From: Pseudomonadota bacterium
GTDB taxonomy: Bacteria; Pseudomonadota; Alphaproteobacteria; Sphingomonadales; Sphingomonadaceae
Assembly: GCA_963205285.1 (NCBI GenBank)
Contig: CAUJJQ010000225.1
Location: 1 to 14,579, forward strand
DNA length: 14,579 nt
Direction: 5' to 3'
Shown here: piece by piece, positions 1-6,271 of the stretch
Position numbering within the stretch: position 1 is the stretch's first letter
Layout of the letters: every line of letters begins with the position of its first letter
Translations under genes and position numbers: made by a program
Notes under the pieces: model-generated
What the model was told of the DNA's origin: nothing
Seen by the model: only the letters and a program-made list of their open reading frames with translations
Databases searched by the model: none

Positions 1-786
1 ATCTTGATAGGCGAGGATGCATAAAATGCGATCCGCCATCATCGCGCCCCATCGGTCAAATGCTTCGCGGGTGAGGTAGGGGCGGCCCCATTTACGCGCA
101 CCCGTGTCCTGATAGGCGGCCCAGATAATGTCCCAATGTTCGGGGCGGATGGCATCCCCTGTGAATTGCCGGATGGTGACCGCGCGCTGCGCGGCGGCGC
201 GTTCTTTACGGATATTCTTGCGCTTGGCGGACGAAAGACTGCCCAGAAAATCGTCAAAATCACGATATCCTGGGTTGAACCAGTGAAATTGGCTGTCGCG
301 GCGCAGCAGCCAGCCCGCGGCTTCGAACAGGTCGGTCTGGCTGGCATCGACAAAGGTCGCATGCGCGGAGGACAGATCATGTTCGGCGACCAGCCCCTGT
401 GCCGCCGCAATCAGCGCGCGCGCATCATCCGCATTGTCGGCGAGCAGCCGCCGCCCCGGCACCGGGGTAAAGGGGACGGCAAGTTGCAGCTTGGGGTAAT
501 ATTGCCCACCCGCGCGTTCCCACGCCTCTGCCCAGCCCTGATCGAAGACATATTCGCCCTGGCTGTGATATTTGATGTAGGCGGGCGCAGCGGCGCGAAT
601 TCGCCCGCCATCCTCCAGCAAAATCGGCGCGCTCTGCCAACCGCTTTGCCCACCGATACTGCCCGATGTTTCAAGCGTGCTGAGGAAGGCATGGCAAAGG
701 AAAGGGTCGTCCCCGCCCGCCAGCGCGTCCCACGCACCCGCATCCACGCTGGCGATGCCGGGCGCAATGCGCGCCGATATAGTCAG
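1..786 (-). CDS. FemAB/GNAT-like N-acyltransferase (DUF482/COG3146 type), 3'-truncated by window edge
   Basis: The open frame runs 262 codons to the window edge; family members are usually near 380 residues, so the C-terminal third lies outside. The translation matches the COG3146 'predicted N-acyltransferase' family. It has AWDAL then PFLCHAFL near residues 18-35, PAYIKYHSQGEYVFD at 68-82, YYPKLQLAVPFTPVPG soon after, and a basic stretch SSAKRKNIRKERA further on. The substrate is unknown; FemAB-like folds transfer acyl or aminoacyl groups, which is inference here. No ATG, GTG or TTG lies in frame at a suitable place. A CTG at 786-784 overlaps the RidA stop (CTGA) and has GAGG seven bases upstream, so I chose it. 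It is the last visible gene of a four-gene overlapping minus-strand run. The family call is fairly safe; the start codon is inferred. Confidence 0.85.
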   Translation of the reverse strand, partial: MTISARIAPGIASVDAGAWDALAGGDDPFLCHAFLSTLETSGSIGGQSGWQSAPILLEDGGRIRAAAPAYIKYHSQGEYVFDQGWAEAWERAGGQYYPKLQLAVPFTPVPGRRLLADNADDARALIAAAQGLVAEHDLSSAHATFVDASQTDLFEAAGWLLRRDSQFHWFNPGYRDFDDFLGSLSSAKRKNIRKERAAAQRAVTIRQFTGDAIRPEHWDIIWAAYQDTGARKWGRPYLTREAFDRWGAMMADRILCILAYQD

Positions 787-1250
787 GCTTCCACCTCTAC
801 AATCGCGTCCACCTCTACCGCCGCGCCGCGCGGCAGGGCAGGCACGCCGACCGCGCTGCGCGCATGGCGGCCCGCTTCACCAAAGGCGAGCAGCATCAAT
901 TCCGACGTGCCATTGACCACTTCGGGCTGATCGGTGAAATCATTGGTGGAGGTGACAAAGCCGCCCAATTTGACGATGCGTTTGACGCGGCCCAAATCAC
1001 CCAGCGCCGCCTTCATCTGTGCAATCAGATAGAGACCGCAGCTCTGTGCCGCTGCCTGTCCCGCCGCAACGTCCATATCCGCGCCCAATCGCCCCTTGGT
1101 AATCGCCCCATTGGCCTGGCTGACCTGCCCCGAAATATAAAGGAGGTTGCCCGACAGCACGGTGGGAACATAGGCGGCAATCGGCGCGCCGGGTATCGGC
1201 AGCACATGCCCTGCGGCGGCGAGGCGGGATTCGGGCGTATCTGTCATCAT
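783..1250 (-). CDS. RidA/YjgF-family protein (reactive enamine/imine deaminase-like)
   Basis: This 155-residue protein covers the full family length. RidA proteins act as cytosolic trimers, and classical members hydrolyse reactive enamine/imine intermediates released by PLP enzymes. Visible family features are LLYISGQV (36-43), the long helix around residues 61-83, KLGGFV (94-99), and near the C-terminus ARSAVGVPALP (130-140) followed by VEVDAIVEV. R131 sits where RidA has its substrate-binding arginine. The ARSAVG pattern belongs to a subgroup distinct from classical E. coli RidA, so the substrate may differ. The start ATG overlaps the HAD stop in an ATGATG context, with AAGGAAG just upstream. 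The stop overlaps the next gene's CTG start. Both overlaps suggest translational coupling. Confidence 0.92.
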   Translation of the reverse strand: MMTDTPESRLAAAGHVLPIPGAPIAAYVPTVLSGNLLYISGQVSQANGAITKGRLGADMDVAAGQAAAQSCGLYLIAQMKAALGDLGRVKRIVKLGGFVTSTNDFTDQPEVVNGTSELMLLAFGEAGRHARSAVGVPALPRGAAVEVDAIVEVEA

Positions 1251-1894
1251 TCAGCTTCCTTCTGCATGGCGGGTGCCGGTGCAGCCCCTGCCAAAATCTC
1301 AGTGATCCAAACATGCGCCTGTGCCCAATCATCGATACGGGCGTGGGCGTGGCGCGCGGTGGGGATTTTATCGGCAATTTGGGGTTCGGCGACCATATGG
1401 AGCCGCCATGCATCGGGCACATGTTCGGCAACCGATGCATGATGCTGTGGCAGATCATCGACAAAAATGGTCAGCGATGGCGCATATTGCGCGACCAGTT
1501 CGGCAAGCGGCGGCCCCTTTGGACCGCGATTGCCGACGACAGGATAATCCATCCCCGCCGCGATGATTTGTTCGCGGCGCGCGGGTTGGTGCCCCTCCCC
1601 CACATTGGTGAGGATGACGATATCGGCGTGGCGGGAAAAATCTGCCAGCGCCGCCGCCGCCCCTGCCACCGCATATTGGCGGTGCATTTCGCGCGCGAAA
1701 AAACCGTCGAGTAGCGGCCAAACCTCCACCGGCGGGACGACATCGCCACTGTCGATGCGGGTCAAGGCCCCGGCAAAGCTGGTATTTTCCAGCGCAAAGC
1801 GGATGCCATGGTCGGCGGCCAGCCATGCCCCAAAGGGGACGACCATGTGCATCAACACTTCATCGCAATCACAGATGAGGAGGGGGCGGGCCAT
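1247..1894 (-). CDS. HAD-superfamily hydrolase of unknown substrate
   Basis: The protein has 215 residues and all four HAD motifs. Motif I is LLICDCDEVL with D9 as nucleophile and D11 as acid/base. Motif II is VILTN with T96. The motif III lysine is K126 in RGPKGPPL, and motif IV is the D146-D147 pair in IFVDDLPQHH. HAD enzymes use the first Asp to form a phospho- or halide-displaced intermediate; most are cytosolic phosphatases. Glutamate directly after D11 (DxDE instead of DxDG) is unusual for the superfamily. A helical cap segment fits between motifs I and II. The ATG at 1894 overlaps the upstream stop by one base (TGATG), with AAGGACA about six bases upstream. A TTG one codon earlier is possible but less attractive. 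The substrate cannot be named. Confidence 0.88.
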   Translation of the reverse strand: MARPLLICDCDEVLMHMVVPFGAWLAADHGIRFALENTSFAGALTRIDSGDVVPPVEVWPLLDGFFAREMHRQYAVAGAAAALADFSRHADIVILTNVGEGHQPARREQIIAAGMDYPVVGNRGPKGPPLAELVAQYAPSLTIFVDDLPQHHASVAEHVPDAWRLHMVAEPQIADKIPTARHAHARIDDWAQAHVWITEILAGAAPAPAMQKEAE

Positions 1895-2157
1895 CAAACT
1901 GTCCTTGCCGCCGCTGCGAGCATTGCCGGGTCGACCCCCAGCGCATCGGCGCAGGCGATCAAATCCGCCTCATGCCCCAAAAGGAAGCCGCCAATGGCAC
2001 CCAGTGTCGCCGGACTTTCGATGGTCGCGCGCAAATGGCCCGCATCCATGCCGGTCAGCGCCAACAGCCGGTCAGCGCGCGCATCATCCGTCAAAATCCA
2101 TGCGCACGCGCCCAATATCAGCGTCGCTGCATCCGCTATTTTGTCCATCGCTTGCAT
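1894..2157 (-). CDS. DUF3572-family small protein
   Basis: This 87-residue, probably all-helical cytosolic protein has the pattern of alphaproteobacterial DUF3572 proteins: ALxILGACAWILTDDARADRLLALTGMD near residues 10-38, then ATIESPATLGAIGGFLLGHEADLIACADALGVDP. The function of the family is unknown. It is often found next to divK in alphaproteobacteria, and here it is divergent from divK with a 106-bp gap, so both promoters must lie in 2158-2263. A second ATG at codon 4 is possible; neither has a strong Shine-Dalgarno sequence. Its stop overlaps the HAD start (TGATG), so it heads the minus-strand run. Confidence 0.8.
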   Translation of the reverse strand: MQAMDKIADAATLILGACAWILTDDARADRLLALTGMDAGHLRATIESPATLGAIGGFLLGHEADLIACADALGVDPAMLAAAARTV

Positions 2158-2263
2158 TTATCGTCGCAACCAGAATATTTGTCTTGGACTTGGCTTTGGC
2201 CTATGGGCTGGCCAGCGGCAAGCCTTTGTCCGCCAATATTGCGAAAATGGGGGTTCGCTTGCG

Positions 2264-2653
2264 ATGACCGATGCTACCCGAAATGCCAGTAGCACGGTTA
2301 TGGTCGTCGAAGATAATGAGCTGAACCTGCGGCTGTTTTGCGACCTGCTGATGACGCAGGGGATGACCCCGGTGCCGGTCAACGACGGGCGCGATGTGAT
2401 GCAACGCGCGCGCGATGTGCGCCCGCAACTCATCATCATGGACATACAATTGCCGCATGTCAGCGGGCTGGAATTGATCGCCACGCTGAAAGAAGAGCCG
2501 GATTTTGCCGCCGTCCCCATATTGGCAGTCACCGCCTATGCCGGGCGGGAGGATGAGGCGCGGATTCGCGCCGCCGGGGCCGAAGCCTATATCGCCAAGC
2601 CGATTTCAGTGATGCGCTTTATCGAAGCGGTCGGGCAATTGCTGCCCGCATAA
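2264..2653 (+). CDS. divK: DivK-type single-domain response regulator
   Basis: The protein has 129 residues and is a lone receiver domain with no output domain, as in DivK. The acidic pocket is E16-D17 (VVEDNELNLRLF), the phosphoacceptor is D60 (IIMDIQLPHVSGLE), the switch Thr is T90 (AVTAYA) and the conserved Lys is K112 (YIAKPIS). VEDNELN, MDIQLP and YIxKPIS are DivK hallmarks. In Caulobacter, DivK is phosphorylated by DivJ, dephosphorylated by PleC and binds DivL to control CtrA; that role here is inferred from homology. I chose the ATG at 2264 because the longer open frame upstream is not protein-like. About ten residues precede the first strand, a slightly longer leader than in Caulobacter. 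An internal ATG at codon 13 is unlikely because it would cut into the first strand. Confidence 0.9.
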   Translation: MTDATRNASSTVMVVEDNELNLRLFCDLLMTQGMTPVPVNDGRDVMQRARDVRPQLIIMDIQLPHVSGLELIATLKEEPDFAAVPILAVTAYAGREDEARIRAAGAEAYIAKPISVMRFIEAVGQLLPA

Positions 2654-2701
2654 TTATTGCCAATTTTGCACATAGCAAAAGCGCGACGTTTGCCACGCCG
2701 C

Positions 2702-2736
2702 GCCCTGCATCAAACCACCGCCCAAATGGGCAGGGC
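2702..2736. terminator. Inverted repeat between convergent divK and rpmG, possible weak bidirectional terminator
   Basis: GCCCTGC (2702-2708) pairs with GCAGGGC (2730-2736). A competing inner hairpin GCCC-AAAT-GGGC lies at 2720-2731. The repeat sits between the two stop codons, where transcripts converge. There is no good T-run, so a terminator role is inferred from position and structure. Confidence 0.4.
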
Positions 2737-2739
2737 AGA

Positions 2740-2907
2740 TTATTTAATCTTGGCTTCCTTGAACTCGACATGCTTGCGCACGACGGGGTCATATTTGCGC
2801 ATCGACATTTTTTCGGTCAGGGTGCGCGGATTTTTCTTTGTGACATAGAAAAAGCCAGTGTCAGCGCTGCTGACCAGACGAATTTTGACGGTGGTCGGCT
2901 TTGCCAT
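2740..2907 (-). CDS. rpmG: 50S ribosomal protein L33 (bL33)
   Basis: The protein has 55 residues, begins [20 protein letters not shown] and ends [10 protein letters not shown]. Length and sequence match proteobacterial bL33, including [24 protein letters not shown] and a Lys-rich tail. It lacks the CxxC pairs of zinc-binding L33, so it is the zinc-independent form. L33 is a small protein of the large ribosomal subunit near the E site. The start ATG at 2907 has AGGAAA about eight bases upstream. As is common in alphaproteobacteria, it stands alone and is not next to rpmB. Its leader holds two overlapping hairpins and a T-run, listed separately. Confidence 0.97.
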   Translation of the reverse strand: MAKPTTVKIRLVSSADTGFFYVTKKNPRTLTEKMSMRKYDPVVRKHVEFKEAKIK

Positions 2908-2936
2908 GACCCGTTTCCTGCCTATATTTGCGAATC

Positions 2937-2983
2937 AAAAAAATAGAGGCGGCAAATTGCGTTGCCGCCCGCTCGGTGCGGGC
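2937..2983 (-). promoter_or_regulatory. rpmG leader: terminator-like hairpin with T7 run plus overlapping upstream hairpin
   Basis: Read on the minus strand, an 8-bp perfect stem GGCGGCAA/TTGCCGCC (2969-2948, 6-base loop) is followed four bases later by seven T (2943-2937). This is an intrinsic-terminator layout about 30 bases before the rpmG start. A second hairpin, GCCCGC/GCGGGC (2983-2967), shares three bases with it, so the two may exclude each other. A TTGACA lies upstream at 3011-3006, but I see no convincing -10. Either it ends transcription entering from upstream, or it is an attenuator for rpmG. Confidence 0.5.
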
Positions 2984-3173
2984 CAGTGCGACAATCTGGC
3001 CGCTTTGTCAAGCATTAGGGTCAAGCGCACCACCTGCGTTTGCCCGCTGAACCGGCGGTTACAACATCATTAGCGCGCTGTTAACGATTTTGGGCGCAGC
3101 ATCCCCCTGTTCCGGCGCGCCATGCCACGGGGCGGGCGCGGGCCGGGGCTGATGAAGTCCGGGGTATTGCGCC

Positions 3174-3494
3174 ATGATGACCGAAGTTCGCGCCGCACGC
3201 ATTCGTGATGAATTGCACCGCCGTATCGCCATGTTGGCAGAGGGGCGGGGGCAATATTCGCCGCGCCAATTGGTCGAAGCGGTCGACGCGATCCGCGCTT
3301 TTGCCGCTGACAGCGGCTTTTCGGCGGTTTCCTGCATCGCGGCCAAGCTCGAATCCGCGCTCGCCCGCGACATCGCCGGGCCCACCCTGCTCTGTTATCT
3401 GGATGCGATTGACGATGCGGTAAAGCTGGAACCGATGCGCGGCGCTGCGCAGCAAAGCCTGCTCGCCTCCGTCGCTTTGCGCGTCGGCATGTAA
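3174..3494 (+). CDS. Conserved small protein of unknown function
   Basis: This 106-residue protein is predicted to be mostly helical and soluble. I recognise no domain. It begins MMTEVRAARIRDELHRRIA and carries SPRQLVEAVDAIRAFAADSGF and GPTLLCYLDAIDDAVKLEP. The amphipathic helices and absence of catalytic-looking motifs suggest a small regulatory or structural protein, but that is speculation. The composition and codon usage fit the surrounding genes. The start is one of two adjacent ATGs (3174 or 3177), with a GGGG stretch about ten bases upstream. It stands alone between rpmG (minus) and the membrane protein at 3548. Confidence 0.72.
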   Translation: MMTEVRAARIRDELHRRIAMLAEGRGQYSPRQLVEAVDAIRAFAADSGFSAVSCIAAKLESALARDIAGPTLLCYLDAIDDAVKLEPMRGAAQQSLLASVALRVGM

Positions 3495-3547
3495 AGTAGC
3501 GCCCATTTTTCCGTGACCTTTTGATGTCGAGTCGCCATGGTTGATCC

Positions 3548-4108
3548 ATGCTGACCGCCGCGTTGCTCACCAGTTTGACCGCCTGTTTCGCCGCCGCCTT
3601 TGGCGGGCGCTGGGCGCGGCTGGCCGCATCTATGCCAAGTGGTAACGCGCGGCATTTTCTGCCCGCGCTTGCCACCGCATTGATTGCCGCCGCCTTCGCG
3701 GCCTATGCTGGTGCGAGCCTCGCCGCACAATTTCCGCCGCGAGCGATGTTATTGTTGAGCGCGATGGCGCTCGGCTTTGCGGCGCTGCCACTGTTCTGGC
3801 GTATCCGCCCGATTGATGCGGCGGCCAAGGGCGCGATGGCGCGGCCCATGCATGCGGCCATATTGCTCGCCGCCGCGATGTGGGGGGATGGTGCGCCCTT
3901 CCTCATCCTCGCGCTCGCGGCATGGACGCAGGGGTTTTGGCTCGCCGCGATTGGAGGATTTGGCGGCATATTGGCGGCTTGGGGGGCGACCAGGCTGCTA
4001 ACCGATGGCTTTGCCCGTTGGCTCTACCCGGCGCGACTGATGCTCGCCGCACTCCTCCTCCTCGCGGCGATATTTGCGGCGATGCGCGCACTCGCCAGCC
4101 CATATTGA
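3548..4108 (+). CDS. Six-TM membrane protein, probably a degenerate TMEM165/GDT1 (UPF0016) member
   Basis: The protein has 186 residues with six hydrophobic segments, near 2-18, 37-60, 66-84, 101-125, 129-150 and 161-182, arranged as two groups of three. This is the size and layout of the UPF0016/TMEM165 (GDT1) family of cation/proton exchangers. The family's E-x-G-D-K/R-T/S-Q signature would fall in the first helix of each half. Here those places read AFGGRWARLA (17-26) and MWGDGAPF (111-118). The first Glu, the first Asp and both Thr/Ser-Gln pairs are lost; only the second GD (113-114) remains. Ion transport may therefore be altered or gone. The family call is inference from layout and motif spacing. 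An alternative is simply an uncharacterised Ala-rich membrane protein. The only ATG just upstream is out of frame. Confidence 0.6.
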   Translation: MLTAALLTSLTACFAAAFGGRWARLAASMPSGNARHFLPALATALIAAAFAAYAGASLAAQFPPRAMLLLSAMALGFAALPLFWRIRPIDAAAKGAMARPMHAAILLAAAMWGDGAPFLILALAAWTQGFWLAAIGGFGGILAAWGATRLLTDGFARWLYPARLMLAALLLLAAIFAAMRALASPY

Positions 4109-4118
4109 CCAACGCCTG

Positions 4119-4130
4119 TGACTTTAGTCA
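4119..4130. promoter_or_regulatory. Palindrome TGACTTTAGTCA, possible operator
   Basis: A perfect 5-bp inverted repeat TGACT-TT-AGTCA lies 91 bases before the start of the secreted PPC-domain gene and just after the membrane-protein gene. Symmetry and promoter-like position suggest a dimeric regulator site. No regulator can be named from sequence. Confidence 0.35.
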
Positions 4131-4220
4131 TCGTCGATTCAGCCAGTTTGGACTAGCCATGCCCCGCACGCCTGCTAGCATGATGGCAATGCCGTGGGGC
4201 GGAATATACAGGGGACAAAT

Positions 4221-5180
4221 ATGCTAAAATCTTCGATGCTGGCTGGCACCGCGCTCGCGGCGATGTTGGCGATTGCGTCACCGGTCGCAGCGGCGCGCAA
4301 TGACAACAACACGCCGCAGCCGATCAATTTTGGACAGACCGTCCACGGCACGGTCAGCGCCCCGGGCGAAGGCGGGTCGCAATGCACCCCCGAAGGGCCG
4401 GGTGCGCGGCGCTATAGTTTCAATGCAGAGGCGGGGACCCGTTTTGATATCAAGCTGACCGCCGATGATTTTGACACGATGGTCGAAATTGGCCGGATGG
4501 ACGGCTGCAATTTTGTCTCGCTGGGCAGCAATGATGATGGCGGCGGTGAGGATGGACTGAACAGCCATATGATCGGCCGTATCCCAACCACCGGCGAATA
4601 TGTGATTCGCGCCACCAGCTTTAATGGTGAGAGCGCGGGGGATTTTGAACTGGCGCTAACCCGCCTGCCCGCACTGCGCGAACCCGATGCGCCCGCCCCG
4701 CTCACCCTCGACCAAAAGGTCGAAGGACGCTTTACGGGGGAAGAGGCGACTATGCCCGACAATGCCGGCATGGGCGGCCTGTTTGCAGCTGTTGCCGCGA
4801 CCGCAGAGGAAACCTCCATCGTCGAATCGGGTCGTCCCTATCGGCTCTATTCGCTGACCGGCGAAGCGGGGCAGAGCTTTTTGATCAAGCTCGATTCGGA
4901 TGAATTTGATTCCTACCTCGAAGTCGGGGTTGATTCGCCGCTCGGTTTTTCGGTGGCGGCTTCCAATGACGATGGACCGGGCGACGATGATGGGCTGAAC
5001 AGTCGCCTGACCGTCACCTTTGCCCATGCCGGCACCTTGCTGGTGCGTGTCAGCCCCTATAGCAATGCAACCGGTGCCTATACGCTGCATGTCGTCAACC
5101 CGCCTGCGCCCGGCGCCGCGGCAGAAGCGACGGAGGCCACGACGGAGGCTGCACCGCCCGCGGACGAGCCAGCGAAATAA
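4221..5180 (+). CDS. Secreted protein with two pre-peptidase C-terminal (PPC)-like beta-sandwich domains
   Basis: The protein has 319 residues. A Sec signal peptide covers residues 1-24 (MLKSSMLAGTALAAMLAIAS, then PVAA before ARND). Two repeats follow, at about 36-148 and 161-292. Each has the order R-x-Y-S, a strand with F-I-KL, D-D/E-F-D, an acidic loop SNDDG (103-107 and 248-252) followed by GLNS, then a G-x-Y/L-x-V-R strand. This is the pattern of bacterial PPC domains, whose acidic loops may bind calcium. There is no catalytic domain, so it is probably a periplasmic or exported binding or accessory protein rather than an enzyme; its target is unknown. The tail is Ala/Pro/Glu-rich. I chose the ATG at 4221 because AGGGGA stands seven bases upstream and the signal peptide begins there; an in-frame GTG at 4194 is less likely. 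Confidence 0.78.
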   Translation: MLKSSMLAGTALAAMLAIASPVAAARNDNNTPQPINFGQTVHGTVSAPGEGGSQCTPEGPGARRYSFNAEAGTRFDIKLTADDFDTMVEIGRMDGCNFVSLGSNDDGGGEDGLNSHMIGRIPTTGEYVIRATSFNGESAGDFELALTRLPALREPDAPAPLTLDQKVEGRFTGEEATMPDNAGMGGLFAAVAATAEETSIVESGRPYRLYSLTGEAGQSFLIKLDSDEFDSYLEVGVDSPLGFSVAASNDDGPGDDDGLNSRLTVTFAHAGTLLVRVSPYSNATGAYTLHVVNPPAPGAAAEATEATTEAAPPADEPAK

Positions 5181-5199
5181 CGCAGACATCGCCCAACGA

Positions 5200-5234
5200 A
5201 AAAGGCCCGGAAAGTCACGCTTTCCGGGCCTTTT
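5200..5234. terminator. Strong bidirectional Rho-independent terminator
   Basis: AAAAGGCCCGGAAAG (5200-5214) pairs perfectly with CTTTCCGGGCCTTTT (5220-5234) around a five-base loop. The A and T tracts give a U-run on either strand. It lies between the convergent PPC-protein and cold shock genes and can end both. Confidence 0.93.
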
Positions 5235-5253
5235 GCTATGCGTTGAAGACTAT

Positions 5254-6057
5254 TTAGTCGGCCGCAGCCAGATTAACCGCCGAATATTTGCCACGATCAT
5301 CCACTTCGATATCAAAGGCGACACGGTCCCCTTCGTTCAGCGCGTGGAAACCGGCGCGTTCGACCGCCGAGATATGGACAAAGCAATCTGCCCCGCCATC
5401 ATCACGACAGATAAATCCGAAGCCCTTGGACGGGTTAAAGAATTTGACGTTGCCGGTGGTGCGTTCGCCGGTCAGTTCACGACGGGCGCGTGCCGGGCGT
5501 TCGCTTTGGTGCTGTTGCGGACCATCAAGCGGCAGATGTTCGCCAGTGATCTTGATGTCGGTTGCCGAAATGCGACCATTGCGGTCAACCAGCGTGAAAG
5601 CCAAAGTCTGGCCAGAGGCCAAACCTTCGAGCCCAGCCTGTTCCACCGCAGAGATATGGACGAAAATATCTTCGCCGCCATCATCACGCGAAACAAAGCC
5701 GAAGCCCTTGGATGCGTTAAAGAATTTAACGCTGCCGGTGCCTTCGCCAATGATCTGTGCGGGCATTTGCGGGCGCGGACCGCGCGAAAAGCCGCCGCCA
5801 CCGCCACGGTCGCCGCCGCCGAAGCCGCCGCGATCACCGCCACCGCCGCCGCCATAGCCGCCGCCGCGCGGAGCGCCATAGCCACCGCCGCGAGGTGCGC
5901 CGTAGCCACCACCGCCGCCGCCGCCGAAGCCACCGCCACCGCTGCGTTCACCGCCGCCGCCTGCCGCGCCATAGAAATCCGGTTCGAATTCGTCCTTACG
6001 ACCGCGTCCGCGCCGTTCACCCTTGCCGCCACCGCGGCGTTCCCGATCAAAACTCAT
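5254..6057 (-). CDS. Two-domain cold shock protein with Gly/Arg-rich N-terminus
   Basis: The protein has 267 residues and should act as a cytosolic RNA/single-strand DNA-binding protein. The N-terminus is basic (ERRGGGKGERRGRGRK), then Gly-rich with GYGAPRGG repeats (33-92). Cold shock domain 1 covers about 106-173, with RNP1 KGFGFV (117-122) and RNP2 IFVHIS (131-136). Domain 2 covers 200-267, with KGFGFI (211-216) and CFVHIS (225-230). The two domains remain similar at DNA level, pointing to duplication within the gene. Classical CspA has one domain of about 70 residues; a double domain is common in alphaproteobacteria, and the RGG-like extension may add weak RNA binding or condensate-forming ability (inference). 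I chose the start MSFDRER because the longer frame upstream is not protein-like; the Shine-Dalgarno sequence is weak. Confidence 0.93.
   Translation of the reverse strand: MSFDRERRGGGKGERRGRGRKDEFEPDFYGAAGGGGERSGGGGFGGGGGGGYGAPRGGGYGAPRGGGYGGGGGGDRGGFGGGDRGGGGGFSRGPRPQMPAQIIGEGTGSVKFFNASKGFGFVSRDDGGEDIFVHISAVEQAGLEGLASGQTLAFTLVDRNGRISATDIKITGEHLPLDGPQQHQSERPARARRELTGERTTGNVKFFNPSKGFGFICRDDGGADCFVHISAVERAGFHALNEGDRVAFDIEVDDRGKYSAVNLAAAD
5782..5961 (-). repeat. Low-complexity Gly-rich coding repeat in the cold shock gene
   Basis: This stretch encodes residues 33-92 of the cold shock protein. It is mostly Gly, broken by GYGAPRGG units (two near-perfect copies and a partial third) and DRGG units. 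GGN-rich codons make slippage and length differences between strains likely. On the other strand it creates a false Ala-rich open frame. Confidence 0.85.
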
Positions 6058-6271
6058 ATATTTACAACAACTCGCTGGTCCGCCACAAATTTTAATGGCC
6101 AACCGCTCTGAACGGACAAGAGCATGGTTCACCGAGTCGGCGCAGTACCCGCCGACCATCGGCGTCCATAGCGCAAATATGAATATGCGCGAACAAAAAA
6201 GCACCAAATCACAGGGACAGGCAAATTGCGCCGCCTTGAGGCTGCGCCTCATCTGCCCTAGAGGGGGCGAT
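6058..6271. promoter_or_regulatory. Divergent intergenic region: cold shock leader and RNase D upstream region
   Basis: The 214 bases between the divergent starts must hold both promoters. I see hairpins CGCCGA/TCGGCG (6150-6164) and GCTCT/AGAGC (around 6107-6125), which would fall in a long cold shock mRNA leader. GAGGC/GCCTC lies just upstream of the RNase D gene. No convincing -35/-10 pair was found on either strand. Confidence 0.4.

Noticed and set aside
39..767. Two back-to-back open frames on the minus strand (39-410 and 411-767)
   Set aside because: Both lie in a different frame from the acyltransferase, which has clear family motifs across the same DNA.
136..930. 264-codon open frame on plus strand
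   Set aside because: It is antisense to the acyltransferase and RidA genes, Arg/Ala/Pro-rich with no recognisable family; a shadow caused by GC-rich codon usage.
1808..2263. Upstream extension of the divK frame
   Set aside because: The added 152 residues are antisense to the HAD and DUF3572 genes and are low in protein-like character; DivK homologues start near 2264.
2908..3173. Possible tRNA or other RNA gene upstream of rpmG
   Set aside because: No cloverleaf or T-loop motif was found on either strand; only the leader hairpins and a TTGACA are visible.
5020..6111. 363-codon Ala-rich frame on plus strand
   Set aside because: It is antisense to the cold shock gene; the poly-Ala part mirrors the Gly-rich repeat.
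6023..6271. Longer N-terminus for the RNase D frame
   Set aside because: It overlaps the cold shock start and lacks a ribosome site; the ATG at 6272 has a strong GAGGGGG upstream.
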